From: an uncultured Eubacterium sp.
GTDB lineage: Bacteria > Bacillota > Clostridia > Lachnospirales > Lachnospiraceae
DNA: 61,804 nt
NCBI GenBank assembly: GCA_934322085.1
Contig: CAKRGF010000013.1
Span: 1 to 61,804, forward strand
Direction: 5' to 3'
Shown: positions 14,484-23,496 of the stretch, piece by piece
Position numbering within the stretch: the stretch's first letter is position 1
Layout: each line of letters opens with the position of its first letter
Made by a program: the position numbers and the translations under genes
The notes under the pieces: generated by a model
What the model saw: the letters and a program-made list of their open reading frames with translations, nothing else
What the model was told of the DNA's origin: nothing
Databases searched by the model: none

Positions 14484-15569
14484 TTATTTAGCTGTTAAAT
14501 ATCCTTTGGCTTTCAAAAGTTCCGCCATCAGCACAGCACCACCTGCTGCACCACGTACGGTATTATGGGAAAGTCCCACAAATTTCCAGTCAAAATATGC
14601 GTCTTTGCGAAGACGTCCGATACTAACGCCAAATCCATTTTCATAATTTACATCCAAAGCAACCTGTGGACGGTCGTCCTCTTCTAAATACTGAATAAAC
14701 TGCTTTGGTGCATTTGGCAGTCCCAATTCCTGAGGTGCACCCTTAAATTCAACAAGTGCCTGAATCAACTCTTCTTTGGTTGGTTTCTGTTTAAAATTAA
14801 CAAATACGGCAGCTGTATGTCCATCCAGTACCGGTACGCGGATACACTGGCTTGTAATCAATGGACCATCCGCTTTTACAATCTGTCCATTCTCCACTTT
14901 ACCCCAGATACGAAGCGGCTCCTGCTCACTCTTTTCTTCTTCGCCGCCAATATATGGAATAATATTATGCTCCATCTCCGGCCAGTCTTTAAATGTCTTT
15001 CCTGCTCCGGAAATTGCCTGATAAGTTGTCGCGACAACAAGTGTCGGCTCAAACTTTCTCCATGCGGTAAGTGCCGGTGCATAACTCTGGATTGAACAGT
15101 TTGGTTTTACACAGATAAAACCTCTCTTGGTTCCCAGACGTTTTTTCTGGCTCTCGATAACCTCTAAATGCTCCGGATTTACTTCCGGTACAATCATCGG
15201 AACATCCGGTGTCCAGCGGTGTGCGCTGTTGTTGGAAACAACTGGTGTCTCCGTTTTTGCATAATCTTCTTCAATCTTTTTGATTTCTTCTTTTGTCATA
15301 TCTACGGCACTAAAAACAAAATCAACTTCACTGCTGACTGCTTCAATGTCATTTACATTTTTTACAACTATATTTTTTACTGCTTCTGGCATCGGTGTCT
15401 GCATTTTCCAGCGTCCGCCTACTGCCTCTTCATATGTTTTCCCCGCACTTCTTGGACTTGCTGCAATTGTTGTTACTTCAAACCAAGGGTGATTCTCCAA
15501 CAGCGAAATAAAACGCTGACCTACCATACCGGTACCACCAAGGATACCTACTTTTAACTTGTCGCTCAT
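14484..15569 (-). CDS. asd: Aspartate-semialdehyde dehydrogenase
   Basis: 361 residues from ATG 15569 with GGAGG upstream. VGILGGTGMVGQRFISLLENHPWF is the NADP-binding start, split here as a Rossmann loop (GGTGMVGQ). The active cysteine is in KPNCSIQSYAP near residue 158. GAGKTFKDWPEMEHNIIPYIGGEEEKSEQE and RVPVLDGHTAAVFV place it in the group shared with archaea and fungi. It reduces aspartyl phosphate to the semialdehyde for lysine, threonine and methionine, and for diaminopimelate in the wall. As first gene of the pyr operon it adds an aspartate branch. Confidence 0.94.
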   Translation of the reverse strand: MSDKLKVGILGGTGMVGQRFISLLENHPWFEVTTIAASPRSAGKTYEEAVGGRWKMQTPMPEAVKNIVVKNVNDIEAVSSEVDFVFSAVDMTKEEIKKIEEDYAKTETPVVSNNSAHRWTPDVPMIVPEVNPEHLEVIESQKKRLGTKRGFICVKPNCSIQSYAPALTAWRKFEPTLVVATTYQAISGAGKTFKDWPEMEHNIIPYIGGEEEKSEQEPLRIWGKVENGQIVKADGPLITSQCIRVPVLDGHTAAVFVNFKQKPTKEELIQALVEFKGAPQELGLPNAPKQFIQYLEEDDRPQVALDVNYENGFGVSIGRLRKDAYFDWKFVGLSHNTVRGAAGGAVLMAELLKAKGYLTAK

Positions 15570-15602
15570 GATATTCCTCCATACTTTTTCATAGTCCACC
15601 TT

Positions 15603-15631
15603 ATCATACACCATTTCTACAAATTTTTCAA
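15603..15631 (-). promoter_or_regulatory. Promoter of the asd-pyr operon
   Basis: Minus strand: TTGAAA (15626-15631), 17-base spacer, TATGAT (15603-15608), 34 bases before the asd ATG. There is no room for a long PyrR-type attenuator leader. Confidence 0.65.
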
Positions 15632-15638
15632 CAAATTA

Positions 15639-17600
15639 TCAGAACAAATATCGCAAATACGGATTCAGCTTTGAGATTACATAATTAGAAACTTTTTTAA
15701 AAGCACCAGTTGTATCATCAAATAGTTCCTCTTTGCTGTCCACTGTACCGTCTGCTGTGTCGGCTTCTTTTTGATAGGAATCAAAACTTTTTTTCAATGT
15801 TTCACACAAAGGCTTGCTGTCGATTACCAGCATTAACTCCGTATCCTGATAAGCACTCTTCATATCCATGTTAAAGGAACCGACAATTGAGAGTCTGTCA
15901 TCAACCACCGCACTTTTTCCGTGATAAGAAACACCACCGCGGTACTCAAGCACTTTTGCCCCCATCTTTAACACCTCATCCTTGTGAAGTGCATAATCCA
16001 CGGACCCAAACGGATTTCCGTTATTTTTCGCTGAATTTGTCATAATCGTAAATTCCGGAACCCCTTTCGCTATCTTTGCAATTTCACCATACATGTAGTC
16101 ATTATTAATAATATACGGCGTGTGCCAGATAACTTCCTTTTTTGCCTGTTTCATCAATTCGCACAAACCATAAAACACCTGTGGTTCTTTGCTGTAAAGA
16201 CAAGTTGGGTTTGAGAGCAGCGTAATCCGGTTTGCTGCCACTGTTTTTTCTTCATATGATACGGCTTGAAACCATGCAGGTTCCTGTTTTTTCAGAGAAA
16301 TATACTGCTTCTCCATTTCCTTCCCTGCCCTTTTTACACCGGGAATTAAACGAAGCAAATGGTTATCATTCCAGGTCTTACACAGCGAATCATTCCAAAT
16401 TGCTTCAAAATAGGCTTTCACCTGATAAATAGAGCCTTCTTTTTCTCCTTCGTGGAAAACTAAAACATCCCTGTCATAATTTTTAGGTTCCTCCTGCGAA
16501 CCAAGAAAGGAATCATAAACATTTCTTCCTCCTAACAGATACAAAGAATCATCGACAATCACATACTTGTCATGCATCCGGCTCATCGCACGAAACGGCA
16601 ACAGAGGATTGACCGGATTATACGTTTTTATCGTCACATTTTCATGAGAGGCAAGTGCGTAAAAATAAGCATTTCCAGTCATACGGAGCCACGAATTGCA
16701 GCCATCCGCCAAAATTCTCACCTTGACACCGCGTTCTGCCGCTGCCCACAGGGCAGCCAACATCTTTTTTCCGCTCACATCCGAATGAAAATCAAACGTA
16801 GACAAAACAATGGATTGTTTTGCATGCTCAATCATTCGAATTCTTTCTGCCAATGCCTCCCCATTATCTTCAATCAGCATGACCCGGTCTCCCACCGAGT
16901 TTTCTGACATAAATACTTTATTTGCAAATTCCTTTTTATATGCTTCACTCACTTTTGGCTGGCGCAGATACGGAAGCGATGCCCCCAATACCAAATAGAG
17001 AAAAACACCTGCCACAACCACTGCTTTATAACGTTTTTTGATTTTTTTTAATGTTTTTCCTGTAAGTAATTGTATATGGAAACGAAGATACAAAATCCAT
17101 GTGACAACCATTAAAATCATCAAAACCAGAATCAATAGATTCGATACTAAAAGCGGCATGCCGGGAAATAAAATAAGTGCTAAAATCCCAAAATCCAGAC
17201 CTGCCGTGCCAATTTTCCCAAAACGCTCGGCACCAAAAACCTGATGTTTCTTCCGAATTACAAATAATCCCATCACCCCCATATAAACTTCTTTTGCCGC
17301 AAATAATAAAAACAACCAGATTGTCGCAGGAAAATGTACCGTACACATAATGGCAAGTGCCGCCTGTGTCAGTTTGTCCGCAATGGGATCTAACATTTTC
17401 CCCCATTCGGTCACCTGATGAAACCGCCTAGCTATTTTCCCGTCAAAAAAATCCGATAAAAAAGAAAGACAGAGAACGATAACCGCCCCATAAAAACAGC
17501 CTGCATTCTCCGAATGATAATATAAAACACAAAATACAGGAATTAATAAAATCCGAAAATATCCCATTAAATTTGGAATTGTAAAATACTCATTTTTCAT
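15639..17600 (-). CDS. Fused CDP-alcohol phosphatidyltransferase / phospholipase D-type lipid synthase
   Basis: 653 residues. Residues 1-180 are a membrane CDP-alcohol phosphatidyltransferase (PgsA-like) with an intact DG-x2-AR-x8-G-x3-D-x3-D motif at 53-75 (DGKIAR ... GKMLDPIAD). A further helix near 193-213 leads into a phospholipase D region with two HKD motifs: HDKYVIVDD (343-351) and HGKSAVVDD (560-568). The first half should make phosphatidylglycerol phosphate from CDP-diacylglycerol and glycerol 3-phosphate. The second resembles bacterial cardiolipin synthase. One membrane protein could thus carry two steps of anionic lipid synthesis. Both catalytic sets look complete. Confidence 0.88.
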   Translation of the reverse strand: MKNEYFTIPNLMGYFRILLIPVFCVLYYHSENAGCFYGAVIVLCLSFLSDFFDGKIARRFHQVTEWGKMLDPIADKLTQAALAIMCTVHFPATIWLFLLFAAKEVYMGVMGLFVIRKKHQVFGAERFGKIGTAGLDFGILALILFPGMPLLVSNLLILVLMILMVVTWILYLRFHIQLLTGKTLKKIKKRYKAVVVAGVFLYLVLGASLPYLRQPKVSEAYKKEFANKVFMSENSVGDRVMLIEDNGEALAERIRMIEHAKQSIVLSTFDFHSDVSGKKMLAALWAAAERGVKVRILADGCNSWLRMTGNAYFYALASHENVTIKTYNPVNPLLPFRAMSRMHDKYVIVDDSLYLLGGRNVYDSFLGSQEEPKNYDRDVLVFHEGEKEGSIYQVKAYFEAIWNDSLCKTWNDNHLLRLIPGVKRAGKEMEKQYISLKKQEPAWFQAVSYEEKTVAANRITLLSNPTCLYSKEPQVFYGLCELMKQAKKEVIWHTPYIINNDYMYGEIAKIAKGVPEFTIMTNSAKNNGNPFGSVDYALHKDEVLKMGAKVLEYRGGVSYHGKSAVVDDRLSIVGSFNMDMKSAYQDTELMLVIDSKPLCETLKKSFDSYQKEADTADGTVDSKEELFDDTTGAFKKVSNYVISKLNPYLRYLF

Positions 17601-17673
17601 ACAATCGCCCCTCTCAAGCCATTACCTTTATGATACTAAATCCGGCAGAAACTGGCAAGATTTTCTTTACATA

Positions 17674-17711
17674 AAGAGAAACACCCAGCCAAAAGACTGA
17701 GTGTTTCTCTT
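17674..17711. terminator. Hairpin between the AraC and lipid synthase genes
   Basis: AAGAGAAACAC and GTGTTTCTCTT arms with a 16-base loop. It lies downstream of the araC-type gene (minus strand) and before the lipid synthase. The T-run is weak, so termination is likely but not certain. Confidence 0.55.
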
Positions 17712-17796
17712 CGTATAATAGGGTGGGAGTAGTAGTCAACAAAGTAACTACTATAATAAAAGATATCAACAAAATGTGGCAAACAAATGACAATTT

Positions 17797-18606
17797 TTAC
17801 TCTTTCCACTTTTCCCGTGACTGAATACGATACTGGCTTGGCGTTATATGAACATTTTTCTTAAACTGTTTCATAAAAAATGTTTCATTATGATATCCAC
17901 ACAAATCCGCAATTTCCTTAATCGAATAATTGGAAACCAGTAAAAAATGTTTGGCGTGCTCCATCCGGCTCTGTACAACATCCTGCACAAACGTATTTCC
18001 AAAATATGATTTATACAATTTCTGAAAATACGGTGTACTTAGCCCATTGTCGCCGGCACACTCCGATACATGCCAGTCTTTTGACGGCTCCAAATATATC
18101 CGAGAACGCAGACTCTGAAACAATTCATCATATCGAGCCGGTATTTTGGCAACCTTGCGTCTTTCTGACATCTCGGAAACTTTAATCAAAATCATTTTAA
18201 ATAAACACTCCATCGTCGTCTCTTTGTACTCATTCATCGAAATATATTCCTGATAGAGTTGTTTCATCATCGAAGGAATCAATGTATTTTCCGGCAGGTG
18301 AATCACCGTATTCATTGGCAGATTGATTTCATCCACAAAAGAACGGCTGTCATCCAGCCAAAAATGCACAAAATCATCTTTATAGGAATCATTTACGGCA
18401 TAATAGTGCTGCTTAGCACCAATATCATATAAAATCACGGATGGCGGCTTAACATAAACCGGCTGCTCATCAAGCACGACACAGCACTCCGTATGAAAAT
18501 ACAAAAATAAATAATCCGGCTTTCCATACCGGGAAATTCCGTCTTCTCTATAAATTTTAAAATCACTGTCGTACTCTAATTGTACCCCAACATCACGAAA
18601 GCGCAT
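17797..18606 (-). CDS. AraC-family transcriptional regulator
   Basis: 269 residues from ATG 18606, which has AAAGGAG upstream. The N-terminal 150 residues form a cupin-like sensor (YFHTECCVVLDEQPVYVKPPSVILYDIG). The C-terminus has two helix-turn-helix motifs: HVSECAGDNGLSTPYFQKLYKSYFG and YSIKEIADLCGYHNETFFMKQFKK, ending in PSQYR. These regulators often control sugar-use genes; no such operon is adjacent, so the target is unknown. Confidence 0.9.
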   Translation of the reverse strand: MRFRDVGVQLEYDSDFKIYREDGISRYGKPDYLFLYFHTECCVVLDEQPVYVKPPSVILYDIGAKQHYYAVNDSYKDDFVHFWLDDSRSFVDEINLPMNTVIHLPENTLIPSMMKQLYQEYISMNEYKETTMECLFKMILIKVSEMSERRKVAKIPARYDELFQSLRSRIYLEPSKDWHVSECAGDNGLSTPYFQKLYKSYFGNTFVQDVVQSRMEHAKHFLLVSNYSIKEIADLCGYHNETFFMKQFKKNVHITPSQYRIQSREKWKE

Positions 18607-18810
18607 CCTACTTCTCCTTTCAAAACACAGCTTCCCCCTCAAACTATACAATCCTCTTATTTAACTTCATTATAGCATTTTAGTATTTTTTTGTCAGTAT
18701 TTTTTTTCATTACTTTTGTGCCACAAATTTCCATTATATTTTTCTTTTTTGTGGCAACAATATTACCAAGATAAATCGGATGCAGGAGAGAAAAACAGCA
18801 TTTCAACAAA

Positions 18811-18833
18811 AGGGATGCCGTTTCCCGGCATTC
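18811..18833. other. Hairpin upstream of the spore protein gene
   Basis: GGGATGCCG and CGGCATTCC arms with a 4-5 base loop, 38 bases before the spore protein start. It may be a leader hairpin or a terminator in the divergent gap between the AraC gene and this gene. Confidence 0.45.
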
Positions 18834-18870
18834 CTTTATCTTCACAATAAATAAAACGGAGGTGAAAAAA

Positions 18871-19071
18871 ATGACAAACAAAAATTCATCCAAGATGGAA
18901 GTACCACAGGCTAAAGAGGCTATGAATCGTTTCAAAATGGAAGTTGCAAACGAGATTGGTGTAAACTTGAAAGATGGTTACAACGGTGACCTTACTTCCC
19001 GTGAAGCTGGATCAATCGGAGGCGAAATGGTTCGTCAGATGATTAAGAAACAGGAAGAGAGCATGAAATAA
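18871..19071 (+). CDS. Alpha/beta-type small acid-soluble spore protein
   Basis: 66 residues from ATG 18871 with CGGAGGTG just upstream. It has both family signatures: a germination-protease cleavage region (KMEVANEIGV) and the DNA-binding region (GDLTSREAGSIGGEMVRQMI). These proteins coat DNA in the spore core and are degraded on germination, so the host is a spore former or descends from one. Expression would need sigma-G; no convincing sigma-G promoter could be fixed by eye. A GGGATGCCG/CGGCATTCC hairpin lies at 18811-18833 in its upstream region. Confidence 0.95.
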   Translation: MTNKNSSKMEVPQAKEAMNRFKMEVANEIGVNLKDGYNGDLTSREAGSIGGEMVRQMIKKQEESMK

Positions 19072-19096
19072 TCGCAGCCTAAATGCGAAATAAAAT

Positions 19097-19145
19097 GAGA
19101 CAGCCGCTTTGCCGATGAAAATCGCCTAGCGGCTGTCTCTTTGTT
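19097..19145. terminator. Bidirectional terminator shared by the spore protein gene and recU
   Basis: Perfect arms GAGACAGCCGCT and AGCGGCTGTCTC with a 19-base loop. T-rich runs follow both ways. The recU stop codon (19126-19128) sits within the hairpin. Confidence 0.85.
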
Positions 19146-19665
19146 CTAAATCCATTTGTATCTGTTCTAAATAATGGACAAATGTTCCTGAATAGGTGGA
19201 AATTTCATATGCAGGATCTAATTCCTCATATTTGAAATGCTTTGCTCCGCCCTCTTCCATCCGTCTCCAAAATTTATCTAACTTCGCATATGGCAGATAC
19301 ATAAAAGTATCTTTTGCTTTGAAATAAATCAACAAAAAGGCAATGCCGTCCTGCTCCTCAAACTCTTTCATAAAACGAATCTGATGTTCATGCACATTCG
19401 CAAGTGGAAACCGATTGGTCGCACATTCCTTCGCATCAAAACATATCGGAATCCCCTGAACAACCCCGATGTAATCCACCGTACTTTTCTGTTCAAAGTA
19501 AGCAAGCGTAATATGTCTTGTTGTCTGGTCTATCGTAATCGGTTTAATCGGCGTTGGCACTTTCTGTACAAGTGCCAGTTTCTGCGAGCGGTATTTTTCA
19601 TTTGTCATATTTACAAGTTCTTCCAAAAAAGAACCGCGAAGCCCTCTCGAATTCCAGGTTGCCAT
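19126..19665 (-). CDS. recU: Holliday junction resolvase RecU
   Basis: 179 residues. The N-terminal WNSRGLRGSFLEELVNMTNEKY and the nuclease core STVDYIGVVQGIPICFDAKEC (acidic residues plus lysine of the PD-(D/E)XK fold), then HEHQIRFMKEFEEQDGIAFLLIYF, are clear RecU features. It cuts four-way DNA junctions in recombination and chromosome segregation. In many Firmicutes recU neighbours a penicillin-binding protein gene; here it follows a DJ-1 family gene with a one-base stop/start overlap. Confidence 0.93.
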   Translation of the reverse strand: MATWNSRGLRGSFLEELVNMTNEKYRSQKLALVQKVPTPIKPITIDQTTRHITLAYFEQKSTVDYIGVVQGIPICFDAKECATNRFPLANVHEHQIRFMKEFEEQDGIAFLLIYFKAKDTFMYLPYAKLDKFWRRMEEGGAKHFKYEELDPAYEISTYSGTFVHYLEQIQMDLEQRDSR

Positions 19666-20222
19666 TAATTTTTCTCCCGGTACACAGTTTTGTGTGCAAT
19701 TTCATCTGACTTTTCTTTACCCTCAAGCAGTTCCAATAATTTCAAGCCAAAATCCATCGTCGTTCCAAGACCACGGCTTGTCACAATATTGCCGTCAACA
19801 ACAACCGGTTCACGAACTACCGTTGCACCAATCAAATTCTTTTCATGCTGTGGGAAACTGCATGCCGTCTTTCCTTCTAACAAACCATATTTACCAAGAA
19901 CTCCAGGTGCCGCACACACGGCTGCAACAATTTTTCCGGCATCATTCATCGCAAGAATTGCCTTTCTGACTGCATCACTTTCACCCAAATTAATAGTTCC
20001 CGGCATTCCTCCCGGAAGAATGATGGCATCATAATCAAGTACATCCACTTCTCCTAAAACAGCGTCCATTTCAACATTTACGCCATGTGAACTTCTCACA
20101 AATTCATCTTCTGTAATTGAAGCCATCGTCACTTCCACACCGCCACGGCGCAGTAAATCAACGACTAAAAGCGCCTCCACGGTTTCATATCCTTCTGCAA
20201 ATAAAATCACTGCACGTTTCAT
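19665..20222 (-). CDS. DJ-1/PfpI family protein
   Basis: 185 residues. RAVILFAEGYETVEALLVVDLLRRGG has the conserved glutamate and AAVCAAPGVLGKYGLL the nucleophile cysteine in its tight turn. GVNVEMDAVLGEVD and DYDAIILPGGMPGTINLGES are typical. Members act as glyoxalases, deglycases or chaperones, and were once called ThiJ; the exact activity is not visible. No membrane or signal segment. It is co-transcribed with recU. Confidence 0.88.
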   Translation of the reverse strand: MKRAVILFAEGYETVEALLVVDLLRRGGVEVTMASITEDEFVRSSHGVNVEMDAVLGEVDVLDYDAIILPGGMPGTINLGESDAVRKAILAMNDAGKIVAAVCAAPGVLGKYGLLEGKTACSFPQHEKNLIGATVVREPVVVDGNIVTSRGLGTTMDFGLKLLELLEGKEKSDEIAHKTVYREKN

Positions 20223-20231
20223 GTTTTTTCC

Positions 20232-21176
20232 TCACTTTCCAAATTGTTTATTTATCATTTTCGCAAAGTAATCCGGCTCTTTTGCCGTTACTACCCTGCC
20301 TGAAAGATTTTTAAGTTCTCCCATATTTTCAGGAAAACACAATGTTTTCGCATGCAAAAAATAATGCTTCATATCCGCTCTCTTTGCTGCACCATATTTT
20401 ACATCCCCCAATAGCGGATGTCCCAAAGATGCCAGATGTCCGCGAATCTGATGCGTCTTTCCCGTCACCAGTTTCACCTTCAAAAGCGTTACTGTGCCAT
20501 TGGTCTGTAACGGCTCATACCCGGTCTCAATCCGTACGCGGTCTTCTCCGTCTTCCGAAAAAATCTGAACCCGGTTTGTCTGTTCATCTTTTTTTAAGTA
20601 TCCACGGACAACCGAAGGTTCTTTCATAACACCTTCCACGATTGTAAGATAGTATTTATCCATCGTTCGGTCTTTTAAAAGCTCCGACACTTTCTGCAGG
20701 CCTCGAAGACTTTTCCCAGCAATTACAAGACCACTTGTATTCCGGTCAAGCCGGTTGCAAATCCCCGGTTTCAGACTGTCTTTCGGCGACCACTCGCCTT
20801 TTTTCTGCAAATAACCAAGTATATATTCTACAAGTGTAACATCCTGAGGCTTCGACTTTTGGGATAACATTCCGGCAGGCTTATTCACAATCAGGACATC
20901 CTCATCTTCATAAACAATCTCCAAATCTGTTATGGGATAAACCACTTTTTTAGTCTCTCCGCGAAATTTCTCAAAGGTCTCATCTGAAAAATATACAGTT
21001 ACTTTATCGCCCGTTTGCAGCATTTCACTGCCCGTTGCCTTTTTGTCATTTAACTTGATATTTTTCTTTCGCAGCATCTTATACAAAAAACTTGTCTGCG
21101 CCTCTTTGAAATACTTTTCCAGAAACTTAGAAAAACGCTGCCCGCTTTCCTTTGCTCCAATCGTTACCTCTCTCAT
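20232..21176 (-). CDS. RluA-family 23S rRNA pseudouridine synthase
   Basis: 314 residues from ATG 21176 (TGGAG upstream; the earlier GTG overlaps the ribosome site). An N-terminal S4-like RNA-binding part (RFSKFLEKYFKEAQTSFLYKMLRKKNIKLNDKKA) is followed by the catalytic domain: VLIVNKPAGML, the active aspartate in CNRLDRNTSGLVIAGKS, and KTHQIRGHLASLGHPLLGDVKYG. The S4-plus-catalytic layout is that of RluC/RluD types. Target uridines cannot be told from sequence alone. Confidence 0.9.
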   Translation of the reverse strand: MREVTIGAKESGQRFSKFLEKYFKEAQTSFLYKMLRKKNIKLNDKKATGSEMLQTGDKVTVYFSDETFEKFRGETKKVVYPITDLEIVYEDEDVLIVNKPAGMLSQKSKPQDVTLVEYILGYLQKKGEWSPKDSLKPGICNRLDRNTSGLVIAGKSLRGLQKVSELLKDRTMDKYYLTIVEGVMKEPSVVRGYLKKDEQTNRVQIFSEDGEDRVRIETGYEPLQTNGTVTLLKVKLVTGKTHQIRGHLASLGHPLLGDVKYGAAKRADMKHYFLHAKTLCFPENMGELKNLSGRVVTAKEPDYFAKMINKQFGK

Positions 21177-21187
21177 CGTCTTCTCCA

Positions 21188-21745
21188 CTACATCGCAAGT
21201 GAATGTAAATAATCCACCAGTGCTTTTTCCGAATTTTCTGACGCCTCTTCCTGTGTCAGGCGCTGCAGGTGTGAAATTAGTTTTTCATCCGTCTCAAACA
21301 AGCGCACATGATACGACGGTGCCGTCTTTTTCACAACATCCGTCAAATACTGTTTCAAATACGGCACATCCTGTTTGGACTTTGCAATCACGCCAAGAAC
21401 ATTACCATTTTTCACAAGTAAAAAATCTAAATGCATAATTTTTTCCGTCGAGGTAAATACATAATCGGTATACAAAACTGCTTGTCCTGCTGCCTCTTTT
21501 ACTTTATCATACCGCTCTTTCGTAACTCCTTTTTTGCGAAACATCGCAATCAGCGCAACCAGATGTTTCGCCGCCGGAAGCACAAGTAACACCGCCATTA
21601 CGGTAAAGATATTTGCGCGCACACCACTCCACAAGTATCCGGTCAAAAAAATAGCAACGCCAAGCACTACAAAAAATACAATCCATAAAATTTCTGCTTT
21701 CTTACGCTTCGTAAGATATCCCAAGGTACATTTTTCGTACATCAT
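21188..21745 (-). CDS. Conserved two-helix membrane protein, unknown function
   Basis: 185 residues. Two hydrophobic helices near residues 18-38 and 44-68 form a hairpin, followed by a cytosolic domain with FRKKGVTKERYDKVKEAAG, a beta-rich middle (VLYTDYVFTSTEKIMHLDFLLVKNGNVLGVIAKSK, seen in parts) and an acidic helical end. No catalytic motif recognised. It lies just before the pseudouridine synthase gene and probably shares its transcript. Confidence 0.7.
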   Translation of the reverse strand: MMYEKCTLGYLTKRKKAEILWIVFFVVLGVAIFLTGYLWSGVRANIFTVMAVLLVLPAAKHLVALIAMFRKKGVTKERYDKVKEAAGQAVLYTDYVFTSTEKIMHLDFLLVKNGNVLGVIAKSKQDVPYLKQYLTDVVKKTAPSYHVRLFETDEKLISHLQRLTQEEASENSEKALVDYLHSLAM

Positions 21746-21792
21746 TTTCTTTCCTTTCTCAAATCATGCTTTTTACACACAAATTAAGTTTA

Positions 21793-22626
21793 TCACAAAA
21801 ACCGTGCGGTGGAAAGAGGCTTTTCCATTGCCTTTAAAATTGGATACGGGTTTACACTGATTTCCTTGTCTTCCATCATAAAGTAAATTCCAAAATGCAG
21901 ATGAACCGGAAACTTGCCAACCGTTCCCTCTTTTCCATAACCACTGTCTCCCATATATCCTAGCAGCTCGCCCGCTTTCACAGTCTTTCCCTGTTTCATT
22001 CCCTCCGCATAGGAAGAAAGATGAGCATAATAAAAATAAGTGCCCATTTTACTGCGGATTCCGATACGGTAGCCACCTAATTTCAGCCATCCGATTTTTT
22101 CCACAACACCATCACAGACACTTACAATAGCAAACGTATCTCTTTGATTTTTTGGCGGCATTAAATCCGTCCCCTCATGAAGCCGTTTTCCTCCATAACT
22201 GCGGGACATCCCCCATGAATCCTCAAAAGAAATACCCTCTTTTTCTTTCTTATCTGAGACAACCGGAAGACATTTTATCCCGGAAAGAAGTTTTTGATAG
22301 TAAACGGCATAAGGCTCCCATGTCTCTCTTTCCAAAAGAATGCGGTACCACGACAAAAGCGGAAGTGGTTTGCTTGTCTTTTTCAGTTTACCGCCTGCAT
22401 ACAAAAAATCCTTTGCAAATTCTTCATATTCATCTTTTTCCCATGTTTCAAATCCGGCAAGCCGTTTTGGTGCTACTTGAAAATCCCGGATATTTTCTAC
22501 GTTTTGTTCCCATTTCGGTGTCTTTTTCACTTCCATTTTCCAAAATAACAGTCCACATAGAAATGGCGTCCAGAAAAATAAAACTATGCAAGCCAAAAAC
22601 TTTTTCCAAAAATTCCTGCGTCTCAT
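21793..22626 (-). CDS. M23-family peptidase (LytM-type), membrane anchored
   Basis: 277 residues. An N-terminal membrane segment (residues 8-29) is followed by a linker and a C-terminal LytM domain with the zinc ligands in HEGTD and HLHFG and the second histidine in YAHLSSY. These domains cut peptide cross-links in peptidoglycan. All four ligands seem to be present, so it may be active rather than an activator. It lies between the unknown membrane protein and murI, a wall-related setting. Confidence 0.85.
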   Translation of the reverse strand: MRRRNFWKKFLACIVLFFWTPFLCGLLFWKMEVKKTPKWEQNVENIRDFQVAPKRLAGFETWEKDEYEEFAKDFLYAGGKLKKTSKPLPLLSWYRILLERETWEPYAVYYQKLLSGIKCLPVVSDKKEKEGISFEDSWGMSRSYGGKRLHEGTDLMPPKNQRDTFAIVSVCDGVVEKIGWLKLGGYRIGIRSKMGTYFYYAHLSSYAEGMKQGKTVKAGELLGYMGDSGYGKEGTVGKFPVHLHFGIYFMMEDKEISVNPYPILKAMEKPLSTARFL

Positions 22627-22671
22627 CTAACGCCTCACATTTTTCTATCTCTAAAATGTATGCGTCTTTAT

Positions 22672-23475
22672 CTAATAAGATTCAATATCCACTACCGTTG
22701 TATTTTCCACCTGATAAGGCAGAATGGAATTGGCAAAGGAGCGAAACTGGTCTACGCCATCACTGACAAAAAATTTGTGGTCCGGTTTCTCACCGGATAC
22801 ATTCAGTAAATCTTTTTCCTTTAACAAATCCTTTAATGATTTTGCCGTTTCATAAGCAGGGTTCACCAGTTTTACCGACTCACCCATTTCACGCCCAATC
22901 ACACCGCGTAAAAGCGGATAATGGGTACATCCCAAAACAAGTGCGTCAATCTCATACTCTTTCATATCATGCAGATATCTGGAAACGACATCTTCCGTAA
23001 TACGGTCTTCAAACAATCCCTCTTCCACAAGAGGTACAAATAGCGGACACGCTTTGCTAACTACCGTAAGTTCCGGATTTATTTTGTGAAGATAGCTCTC
23101 ATAAATTCCACTTTTAATCGTACTCTGGGTTCCAAGTACACCAATTTTATTATTCTTTGTCGATGCCGCCGCCATTCTGGCTCCCGGCTGTACCACGTCA
23201 ATCACCGGCACATCCACCATATCTTCAAGTTCCTCTCTGGCAAGCGCACTGGCTGTATTGCAGGCAATTACAATTGCTTTTACATCCTGTGTCAGGAGAA
23301 ATTTAGCAATCTGCTTGCTGTATTTACAAACTGTATTTTTTGATTTGGAACCATATGGCACACGAGCTGTATCTCCAAAATAAACAAGACTTTCCCCCGG
23401 AATCTGCCGCATAATCTCTTTTGCTACCGTCAATCCGCCAATTCCCGAATCAAACACGCCAATCGGTGCATTCAT
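22672..23475 (-). CDS. murI: Glutamate racemase
   Basis: 267 residues. IGVFDSGIGGLTVAKEI, VYFGDTARVPYGSKS, the first catalytic cysteine in ACNTASALA (C72) and the second in LGCTHYPLL (C183) are all present. It makes D-glutamate for peptidoglycan. GGAGGAAGG precedes the ATG. It follows the RND transporter gene. Confidence 0.95.
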   Translation of the reverse strand: MNAPIGVFDSGIGGLTVAKEIMRQIPGESLVYFGDTARVPYGSKSKNTVCKYSKQIAKFLLTQDVKAIVIACNTASALAREELEDMVDVPVIDVVQPGARMAAASTKNNKIGVLGTQSTIKSGIYESYLHKINPELTVVSKACPLFVPLVEEGLFEDRITEDVVSRYLHDMKEYEIDALVLGCTHYPLLRGVIGREMGESVKLVNPAYETAKSLKDLLKEKDLLNVSGEKPDHKFFVSDGVDQFRSFANSILPYQVENTTVVDIESY

Positions 23476-23496
23476 AATCCTTCCTCCAATCTGCTC

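Noticed and set aside
15569..15638. PyrR-type attenuator or riboswitch before the pyr operon
   Set aside because: Only about 70 bases separate the genes and the promoter takes most of them; no paired leader structure is seen.
18657..18935. Minus-strand frame of 92 codons between the AraC and spore protein genes
   Set aside because: It overlaps the spore protein ribosome site and start on the other strand, is very AT-rich and has no ribosome site or motif.
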